Positions 55,860-64,000 of a stretch of 64,000 bases of DNA are shown here, piece after piece. The notes under the pieces were generated by a model. That model saw only the letters and a program-made list of their open reading frames with translations, did no database searches and was not told the origin of the DNA. The position numbers and the translations under genes were made by a program. Every line of letters begins with the position of its first letter. Position 1 is the first letter of the stretch. The stretch comes from Ascochyta rabiei (lineage: Eukaryota; Ascomycota; Dothideomycetes; Pleosporales; Didymellaceae): contig NC_082417.1 of NCBI RefSeq assembly GCF_004011695.2, forward strand, positions 930,001-994,000. The letters run 5' to 3'.

Positions 55860-56395
55860 CTATTGTTATAAGCATAGTAAATATATAAATAATAAAGGTT
55901 AGACTGTTATAGTTGCCTATAAGCACTATACTAAAGAAAAGTTATCTTATTAGCTGTTGTTATTAAGTAAGTATTGTAGACACTGTGTCTGTGTAGGGTC
56001 TACGCTGTATGTACTAGTAGATACTCTAGCTCTAAACTTCTCTTACATTAACGTGGAGATAGAAAAACTAAGGAGATAAGAGGAAGAAACTGATTTAGTG
56101 CTAGAAGCGCAAGAAGCTATTGCAGAGGCTGTGCTAGTAGAGATGCAAGTGTTGCGCATAAAGGGTCGCTGTCTACATAAACAGAAGGTTTTATTAAAAT
56201 AGAAGAGGTAACAGATTTTTAATGTAAGTGCAGCAGATGCTAAAGACCTAGAGCAGTTAGATAAGTAGGAAGTGCTAAACTTAGTAGTTACGTCTGTTAA
56301 CCTAGAGGCGCCTGTTTAGGCTAAAGTAATTAACTAGTCTATTATCTAGGGTTTTAATAATCCTAAAACATCTTTAGTAGCTGCTAGCAATTTAT
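55860..56395 (+). pseudogene. G3 antisense gene, copy 2: Cys-rich plus coiled coil
   Basis: Plus-strand frame opposite to G3 pol. N-terminal Cys-rich piece SKYCRHCVCVGS at about 55965-56000, then INVEIEKLRRQEEE-type start of a coiled coil (56048-56090), VLEAQEAIAEAVLVEMQVL at 56099-56155, HKQKVLLK and DAKDLEQLDK near 56175-56265. Broken by TAG/TAA at Gln/Trp. Same order and position as copy 1 (37140-37690). Function unknown; a DNA- or protein-binding role is only a guess from the Cys-rich plus coiled-coil build. Confidence 0.65.
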
Positions 56396-57013
56396 AAGGT
56401 TTATAGGTAGCTCCTATATATTTTCTAATTTAGGGTATCCTAACTATTTAACTAGATATTAAATGCCCTGTAGGGTACGTTTTTCTGCAATTACATTTTT
56501 AACTTCCTATTTATCTTTGCTATTAGCTTAATAATAGAAGTTCTCCTAGATAGGCGTTCTAGGGTTAGCTGGTTCTAATAGTAATATGTGGGACACTAGA
56601 TAGATCTTTGCATCCTTTAGCAGATTAAGTCTATAGTTAACTAGGCTTATCTGCTTAGAAATAAAAAAATGTCTAACTTTAATATAGTCTAGGTGTTATA
56701 TTAGTCTTTATATGTAAAGGTTTATTATAAAGAGATAGACTTTATCCCCCTCTTTTAGCTAAGGTGCTATTTTTCTTTTCTAGTTAATATATAAGATTAC
56801 TTATTCTTAAGCCTTACTAATACTTTATAGTGCTTTTTTATATACTTCCTTTAGTTACACTACTAAAAATATTACTAATTTAGTCTAAATTAGTGTGTCT
56901 AGACTTCTAGTGAAGAGATTTAGGTGCATCCTGTGATTTAGGAAGAACAGTTATTCTCCTGTTACTTCAAACAATTTTTTGTTATATGCGATTTGTGCTA
57001 TTGGTAATAGTAA
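56396..57013 (-). pseudogene. G3 copy 2 integrase, C-terminal part
   Basis: Minus-strand frame: IAQIAYNKKLFEVTGELLFF near 57000-56940, then KEVYKKAL, LKEGDKVYLF near 56765-56735 and FISKQISLVNYRLNLLKDAK near 56670-56610. Homologue of 37700-38187 plus the first 110 bp of 52653 on; shows the two copy-1 pieces belong together. Confidence 0.85.
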
Positions 57014-60000
57014 AACCTAGTTAATTAATTAATTAATAGGTCTAACGTTCTGCGTAACTCTAAGACTATGTAAGATAAGAGCAGTTAAGCTACTATAGTA
57101 ATTTAAGGAGCGTGTTTGTACAAGAAGATATTAAATATGTGTTTAAAGTCCTGTAATAAGAGCCTATACTTTCAGGAGTTAACAGTAGTTTTTAGGTGTC
57201 TGTTATTTATTTTAGGTACTACTTATAGGTGCCTATTCTAGTATCTAAAATAAAAGCTAGAGTAGCTAGAATTCCCTAGGTTGTGTGTAGTAGTAGTTGC
57301 ATTAAAAGTTGTTATCCTTGTAGGCTGTCCTACATTATTCTTCTTGCATGTCTGTATTCTTTCTAGCTAAGTAGAAGGTGTTGTGTTATTTGTGCGTAGC
57401 AGCAGATATATCTATTATCATCTACCTTCTATATGTTGTGTAGTTATACTTTATTATATCTATATCCTAGTTTTAGTTAGTAATAGGCACTTACTACCTT
57501 TCTTTTAGTGTTTTTAGGTAGTTTTATCCTGTTTATTAGTTCTAGCTAGTATTTTGCTGCGTAGGTGTCTGTTTTCCTTAGGATTGCTTTAGCTGTGTAG
57601 GTAACTAGTTTATAATCCTATTTGTCTGTTGTAATAGCTTTTACTTAAATTCTAGTTATAGCAATGCTTGTAAAGTTAGAGGTAGGCCTCTTTTTTATTA
57701 CTTCTTTTGCTAGAGAGTCTGCTTTCTTGTTTCCTACAATGTCCTAGTAGCCAGGGGTCTATTTAAGGCTAATTGTAGCTCCTTTATCTTTAATAGTTTT
57801 ACCTCCCTTTATACACCGTATTTGCTAAGCCTAACTAGGCTTATTTAAAGGAGTTTTTAGTCTTAGGATAGCTGCCTAGTTGTCTGTAAAGACTTAGATG
57901 TCCTGTCCTGTAGTAGCTATAGTAGGTACAATTTTAAAGCCTCTTGTTAAATCTTCTAGTTCTCTATTATATATAATTTAGCCTTTAATAATATTATAGT
58001 TTGTAGCGTAGATTTCCTTAGGCTCTTGTTTGTAGTCTAGGACTGTGATTCCTACTCCTATCCCTAGGCCTCCCTCTACAGAAGAAGCGTCTATATAGAT
58101 AGCTAGTGCGTAACTTCCTACTTTTTACAGCATCTATGTTTTATATGCTTTTACTTCTTCTTCTTTTAGTAGTCTTAAGATTTTAGTTTAGTATGCTATA
58201 GCCTTATTCTAGGGGCAGAAGTAGAAGTCTTTTAGTTTCTCTTCTCTTGTACTAGGTATAGCCTTTTCTATAGACTAAATAATTTGCATAAGCTGTATAG
58301 GAGGTCCTATTCTTAGCCTAGTACAGTTAAACTCTCTTTGCTCTACGCTAGAGTCTAGGTCTGTGTTTTATAGGGTAGACTTTAGCTGTGTTATAGCAGT
58401 GTAGATAGGGAAGTTCTTTAGAAGCTTTCTAGCTCTAAAGGTGTACTTTCTTATTACAGTGTTTAGCCTTATAGTAGGAGGGGCTAGTACTACCTCTACC
58501 TCTTAGGGTATTATAGGTAAGGTTTAGAAGGTACCTAAGATTTTCCTAAGTGCTAGGTTCTGTAGTCCTTGTAGTTGTTTTACTATTTTAGCTTATTGTT
58601 TCTAAAAGACTTAGCATCTATAGTCTGCTATGCTAGTAACACAGGCTAGGTATATTTGCTAGAGGGCAGTAGGTTTAAGGCCTTTGCTGCTGTTTACTAG
58701 TCTGCATATTCTATAGAATGTATTTCTTACTTAGCTAATCCTTATAGCAGCATGCTCCTTAAAAGAGAGCCTGTTATTAAAGTAGATCTCTAGCTATTTA
58801 ATAGTCTTTTTTAGAGTTATTATAGACATATGTAGTAGGGTAAGAGTATAGGTTTCTACTTTTTAGCTTATAGTAAAGTAGATAAGTTTAGTTTTTAGCG
58901 TATTAAACTAAATTGCACAGCTAGATCCTTTTGTAAATAGGCTAGCTATATCTCTTCCTAGTAGGCAGATGTTTTTCTTTAGGCTAGTAGATAATACTGT
59001 AATAGCTAGGTTGTCTAGGTAGGATAGTAAGTAGTTTATAATTTACTAGAATAGAGGTCTAATATCTATTAGGAACAGAATAGGTAAGATAGGGCTTCCT
59101 AATAGGATTCTAGCGTTTATATTACTAAATTCTTCTGTTTCTCTATTGAAGGACAGTTATAGTAAGCATCTAGAGAGGAATAATTAGATCTAGGCTATTA
59201 GGCTGCATAGTAGCTTTAGTTGTTACAGGATAGCAAGTAGTTAGCCTAGGGAAACGTAGTTAAAGGCTCCTTTAATGTCTAGGAACACTGTTGTTATTGT
59301 GTGCTTTAGTTTCTTCTGTTCTTACACTTAGTTTAGTAGCAGTAGAGAGGCGTCTATAGCTAGTTTTTGTACTCTTCCTCCTAGTTATAATAGGTAGAGA
59401 AGGGTAGTTGTTTCTGCTAGTATGCTAAGTTGTTTAGCTACTAGTCTTTCTATAACTTTGCCTAGGTAGCTTAGGAGAGCAATTACTATATAGGCTTTAG
59501 GGGCTGCATAGTCTAGTTTGTTTAGCTTTTTTAGGATAATTCCTGTTGCTCTTTTCTAGATTTAAAGGTAGTACCTATAATTAAATAGGGTAGAGAACAT
59601 ATAGAAGAATATGTCTGTTTCTGCTTTATATACTGCAGTAATAATCTCCTAGTTTATTGCATCCAGTCCTAGGGAGCTACTTTAGATTTAGGAGGAGCAG
59701 GCGTGTTCTAGCTCTTCTTTAGTAAGGGGTAGCTATTTCTAGCTACCTTCTTGGTAGGTTCTCCACTCTATAGGCTGAGAGGAAGGTAGGCTAGGGAAGA
59801 GAGTGTCTCTTAGTGCTAAGCACTTGCCTTAAAAGGAGTTCTCTATTCCCCTAGGGCCTTATATAGCAGGTATATTATAGTTGCCTATAGACCTAGTATA
59901 AGATATTACCTTAAAGATTAATTTTATATCCTCTTTTTCTAGGAATTAATTCTATTAGTTATGCTTTACTACTTTTACTGTTTATAGATATCTATTTCTA

Positions 60001-60641
60001 GTAATTAGGTAGTCCCTTTTCTACATGTATGTAGTTGTAGGGCTAGTTACTAGTTCTCTCTATAGGAGGCGTTGTTTACTAAGCATATTTGTCCTAAGTA
60101 ATTTTAGGTCTAGGTTCTACTAAGGCTTGCTTCTTGCACTAGTAGAGCTTTGCGGGATTATAGTTTTAGCTGCGTTTGTTATTACTGTAGTAAGCTCCTT
60201 CCCTATTGCTTCTAGCTGCTTCTCTAGTTCTCTGTCCTCTCCTTAGATAAGAAGTAGGGAGGTGCTAGTAGAGTGTCTAGGGCTTGTAGTATTTAGAGCA
60301 GGGCTTTTTGCTAATTCCTTTGCTAGCTCCTTTTAAAATATGTCCTAGTCTGCCTTCTTAGTGTTAAACTAAGGAGTAGAGTTGTTTAGGAGTTGTGTTC
60401 TAGGTAATGTAATTATAAATAGGATGCCTAGGTAGTCTAAGCCTATACCTGCTAGGGTTTGCTAGTCTTCTATCTGGTTTGTAAGCCCGTGTGTAGCAAA
60501 GGTAAGGTCTAGAACACTTTCCCTACTCATGTTTAGCCTGTGGAAGGTTAGTATTTAGTTTGTTTACTGTTCTTTATAAGTCTAGCTTATATTAAAGTTT
60601 ATACTATACTAGCTTTATAATATTTTAATTTAGTTTAAACT
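57014..60641 (-). mobile_element. Tad1-like LINE (non-LTR retrotransposon), 5' truncated
   Basis: Minus-strand element: endonuclease end, RT, RNase H, C-terminal zinc knuckle, and a 3' tail of TTAATTAATTAA (57019-57042 region) at the junction with G3 copy 2. The 5' part (ORF1, most of the endonuclease) is cut off at 60641 by Copia-B3. Confidence 0.88.
57300..60630 (-). pseudogene. LINE ORF2: endonuclease end, RT, RNase H
   Basis: Minus-strand frame. Endonuclease C-terminus near 60540-60440 (ESVLDLTFATHGLTNQIED). RT about 59650-58750: LGLDAI near 59675, KAYIVIALLSYLGKVIERLV near 59500-59440, FLDIKGAFNYVS near 59285-59250, GSPILPILFLI near 59105-59070 and active site YLDNLAITV at about 59025-58999 (family YxDD). 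RNase H about 58110-57730: AIYIDASSVEGGLGIGVG, FTDNQAAIL near 57895. C-terminal CCHC-like remnant near 57420-57340. TAG/TAA dominate the stops. ORF2 would nick target DNA and prime cDNA synthesis there; inactive here. Confidence 0.88.
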
Positions 60642-60803
60642 TGTTAGATAAGATGCTTAATGTGTAAGGATGATGATGAAGGTAATTAATTAATAATTAT
60701 CTTTCTTAATGGCTAATTTTATGTGTGTGTGCTGCTAGCCCCTAAGTTAACCAAGGTTAACCCTAACCCCCTAACTTGGTTCAGCAAGGTTAGTTATCTA
60801 ACA
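60642..60803 (-). repeat. Copia-B3 3' LTR
   Basis: 162 bp, TGTTAGATAAGATGC to TATCTAACA on the plus strand. Confidence 0.9.
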
Positions 60804-63047
60804 CACCCCCTTAGCTTTAAGGCCCTATTAAAGCTATATACAATTAGCTCTTATTGTACTTTAAGGTTAGCAAGCTTTTAGTTAAGTAATTCTATCTAGG
60901 TGTTAGCTGGCTTTCTTCGTTTAGTATGTTTCTCTAGTCCTAGCTGCCTTAGAAAGGTTAACTACTTGCTTACAGGCAGAGCCTTTGTAAGTCTGTTAGC
61001 TAACATCTTAGTAGATAGGACATAGGTTACTGTTATAGTGCCTTTATTTACCTCTTTTTACCGCTAGTAGTTCTAAATGTCTACATGTTATAGTTTAGTT
61101 TAGAGTTTTAAGACTTCGTTGTTAATTAATTAGATACTCTAGGTATTATTATATTAAATAGTAATTATTAATTATAAGAGGTGTATGCTAAGTTCTAATA
61201 ACAGTTGTAAGATAAAGATAGCTTCCTTAGCTTCCTGTGCTAGGGCAAGTAGCTCTGCTTTAGTTGTTAATATAGTAACTATGTCTTGTTTATTAGCTCT
61301 CTAGGTAATAAGTCCTCTATAAAGTTTAATAGTATATCCTTAGGAGCTCTTCCTATTGAAAGTATTATTAGTAAATAATAAATTACTAGCTACTACTAGG
61401 TGCTTATTGCCTCTAAAGGTAAGGGATAGGTCTTGTGTTCCTTATAGGTATAATAGTACTTAATCTGCTGCGTTATAATGCTGCTGTCTAGGGTTAGTTA
61501 GAAACTGTGCTATCCTAGATATAGCAAAGGCAATATTAGGCCTAGTAGTAACCGCAGTAAAGAGGAGAGATCTAATCTTTCACTAGTATTTGTTAATTTC
61601 TAATGCTGCAGCTTCCCCTTTATTTAGTAGAAGCTTAATACATAATATTAGTGTGTTATGTTATATGTCTGTCTTATCTGCTAGGGAACTAATTTTATTA
61701 ATGTATAACGCCTATAAGAGGAGAATCCTTAGGTTATCTTAATTTTAGGTTATCTCTACTCCTAGGAACTATTGCAGATTGTTTCTTCCTGTAACAGAGT
61801 ATTTGTTAGTAATATAGCTAAGGGCCTTATCTGCCTTATATTGTCTAGTTAGGAAATAAGCTATAATAAAATTGTCTACATAGAAGAAGATAGTAACTCT
61901 ATTCTTAAGTAAGCAGCAGGGTTTATAGGGAACAACTGCAAATCTATAGCTTGTTAGAGTAGATTTAAATTCCTTCTACTAGAGGAGTAGAGAGATTCCT
62001 AGTCTATATAGTGCCTTATGTAGCTGTAGAACTATACTTAGTTCTAATGCCTATATAGCATCCTTATATAGACATCTCTATTAATAAATTCATAAAATAA
62101 AGCATTTATAATATTAAACTGCTTAACTTTTAGTTATACGCTGCTAAAATTGCTATAAGCATTTAAAGAGACCTACTAGCTGGGTTCGCTGCGTAGGTAT
62201 CTTTAGAAGTAATGTTTTATTACTAGTTATCTTAGACTACTAGTTATAACTTATATTTAAGTAGGTAGTAGTTCTTATTAAGCTTATACGTGTATACCTA
62301 CATATAATAAAGTATCTAGTATCCTACTACCTAAGTCTTTATTAGGGGAACTTTAGACTATAACTTTATATTCTCATAGCTGCTAAGGTGTTCTTACTTA
62401 GATTCTTTAAACTATTTGTAAAGCAGGTGGTCCTTTAGGTTTAATTGTGCTATTAGCTCTAGTAGGAGTTAGCTTTAATAAGGCTTAAGCCCCTTTATTA
62501 GCATTTATTTTAACCTAGCTATATTAATATTATTACCTTAGTATGTGCCTATGTACCTACCTTATATGCTAGCTATAAATGTAGCTTTCTACAGGATAGT
62601 TTATAAAATTCCTTAAGATTACACTCGTGTTAATTCTAACTAATTAGCAGTTAACTAGTGCTACCTACTAACTCCTAATTAGCTGTTACCTCTTACTAAC
62701 TAGGATAACAACAACATGTTTATTAACAGCGCAACTAGTAGTAGAGTTAGAGGAGGAGTTAGATATATATATCTAGCTTTCTGTCTATTATTATATCCTA
62801 GTTAATCTTCTATAGTATTTAAGTGTGTAATAGTGTTGTCCTTATAGAATAACTAGATTTTAGCCTTATTTCAGGGTAGAGGCAGAAGCTCTACGCTTCT
62901 TATCTATGTTACTATCTTTTTATAAGTGCTGTACATAAGGTTGTCTATTAGTTTCTAAGTCTAGCTACTAAAGATAGTATCCTTATTAAAGATTATATCT
63001 CTTATACTAATAACTTTTACTAAAGTTAGAATCTATATCTAATATAT
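60804..63047 (-). pseudogene. Copia-B3 pol, 3' part
   Basis: Minus-strand RNase H (about 60900-61500), RT (about 61650-62400) with active site YVDN at about 61871-61882, and linker toward integrase to 63047. Shows the uninterrupted sequence across the point where Pogo-1 sits in B1 (near 62828: GTGTGTAATAGTGTTG). TAG/TAA at Gln/Trp. Confidence 0.86.
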
Positions 63048-63202
63048 TGTTATAGGCTTAGACCTTGTCTAAGCCTTAAGCGAGATAGGGTGGTTACGTG
63101 CCCTACAGACATATTAGAAGGACACGCAACGTGTTACCTCCTTAAGAGATATAATACTATATTAACCCTTATTAGATCCTACTCTAAGGCTAGTCCTTAA
63201 CA
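63048..63202 (+). repeat. G2-2 5' LTR
   Basis: 155 bp, TGTTATAGGC to CCTTAACA; differs from 46016-46170 mainly by transitions. Confidence 0.92.
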
Positions 63203-63289
63203 TTTATATCTCTTCTTCTAGAAGAACAGCTAGCACTTATACTATGTTAGCCAGCTTCTAGAATAACCCCTTAAACAAATCTGTCCCCT

Positions 63290-64000
63290 TAATTCTTTAG
63301 GAATTTATAGCCTAGACATTATAGTTTATAACAAACTTACAGTAAGCCTTATTAGCTGCTAATAAGCGTATAGTATTGCTTAAGCGTAATAACTCTAATA
63401 TACGTGCGTTTGTAGAATCTCTAGCATAAACAGCTAGCGCCTGTACTAGACCTGTGTCTACAGTCCTATTATCCTCCTTAGAAGTAACGCTGTACCTGTT
63501 AATGTCTACTCTAGCCCCTAACCTGCCTTACAAAGCGCTGTTTTTAGCGTCTGCTCTAGGCCTACATACCCCTATACAGACGTCTACAGCCTATAGAAAA
63601 CCTCTTCCTATAGGCAAGGCCTTTACTAGAGACAAATCCTTATTTAAAGCCTAGTAGGTTATAATAGCATATAAGCTGTAGGTAGACGTGTTCTTTATTA
63701 GTAGGCTATAGGACATGTTTACCTTTATATAGTCCTAGCTTAGTACGTCTGTACAATAAGATATAGCTCTGTTCTATAAGATTAGAGGTACCTAAGGTGT
63801 GTAGAGCCTAGAGGATTTCCTAGTATACCTAGAATTCTGCTACAGCAACAACTATAGCTAGGAACAGGCCTAGGCAAAGCTAGAAAGCGTCTGTTAAGGT
63901 CCTAACAAGTTGTTCTTAGACTTTTTTATCTAGTTTAAGTAGCTGCTAGTGCAAAGTGGCAGCCTCTACTAGGATAGAGAATAATGCCCATTAAAGCTCT
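63290..64000 (+). pseudogene. G2-2 gag, N-terminal part
   Basis: Homologue of 39195-39910. Contains one open stretch of 66 codons (63454-63654), then TAG/TAA-broken Gag core: DMFTFI, EDFLVYLEFCYSNN near 63808-63850 and NKLFLDFFI near 63907. It runs to the window edge, so the zinc knuckle is not seen. Confidence 0.85.

Larger units (their letters stand above)
53509..57013 (-). mobile_element. Gypsy G3 copy 2, 5'-truncated, carrying Pogo-2
   Basis: Minus-strand copy parallel to 36685-38187: 3' LTR (split by Pogo-2), antisense gene, integrase C-terminus, and a short piece of integrase core (56905-57013) that overlaps the start of 52653. The LINE begins at about 57014, so the 5' part is missing. 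It lies immediately next to copy 1 in the same orientation. Confidence 0.85.
60642..63047 (-). mobile_element. Copia-B3: third Copia-B copy, cut by G2-2
   Basis: 3' LTR at 60642-60803, then RNase H, RT and integrase end on the minus strand up to 63047, where the G2-2 LTR begins. Parallel to 13927-18180 of B1 without the pogo insertion. AAACT at 60637-60641 is the candidate left target duplication; its partner lies outside the window. Confidence 0.9.
63048..64000 (+). mobile_element. Gypsy G2-2, 5' end (continues beyond window)
   Basis: Begins with a full 155 bp LTR, then leader and gag. It supplies the 5' part missing from G2-1. It interrupts Copia-B3. Runs off the window. Confidence 0.9.

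Noticed and set aside
1..64000. tRNA or rRNA genes
   Set aside because: No tRNA A/B box pair in a foldable context and no rRNA-like conserved core was recognised on reading; only the tRNA-complementary primer site of Copia-A was seen.

Overview
The window is a 64 kb block of dead, nested transposable elements from a filamentous ascomycete (Pezizomycotina); no intact host gene was found. The organism call rests on element types (Ty1/Copia, chromodomain Ty3/Gypsy, Tad1-like LINE, Fot1/pogo DDE elements, hAT), on a CCCTAA-type telomere-like array, and on the mutation pattern. Old reading frames can still be followed for kilobases, but Gln and Trp codons have become TAG or TAA, TGA stops are rare, and CTAG/TpA is everywhere. 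That is the footprint expected of repeat-induced point mutation (RIP: C to T, mainly at CpA, on both strands).

Layout. 1-2616: tandem repeats and an unidentified degenerate stretch. 2621-9985: a complete Copia element (Copia-A), the least damaged element here. 9990-12950: hAT transposase relic. 12961-13260: interstitial telomere-like array. 13262-36684: a Gypsy family (G1) fragment holding a minus-strand Copia-B element (B1), which itself holds a Fot1/pogo element and a second full Copia-B (B2); then an inverted G1 3' half and a further G1 element (G1-A). 36685-57010: two minus-strand Gypsy G3 copies; the first is split by G1-C (which contains Gypsy G2-1 and a 208 bp solo-LTR-like insert), the second by another pogo element. 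57011-60641: minus-strand Tad1-like LINE. 60642-63047: a third Copia-B copy. 63048-64000: the start of a second G2 copy.

Target-site duplications read directly from the sequence date the nesting: CCCTT around B1, CTAGT around B2, TA around both pogo elements, GTAAA around G1-C, TACTAC around the solo-LTR-like insert, and ACTAT (split by an inversion) in G1.

The best candidate for something undescribed: three unrelated Gypsy families (G1, G2, G3) each carry an extra protein-coding frame on the strand opposite to pol, placed between the integrase/chromodomain and the 3' LTR. In G1 the antisense gene keeps intron-like sequences in all three copies; in G3 it encodes a Cys-rich plus coiled-coil protein; in G2 it is a roughly 430-codon frame with a Tyr/Pro repeat. 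Copia-A also has a 1.55 kb insert at the same place, with a perfect intron signature on the antisense strand. All eight reverse transcriptase active sites present read Y-x-D-N instead of Y-x-D-D, and both DDE transposases have lost catalytic residues, so nothing here looks able to move by itself.
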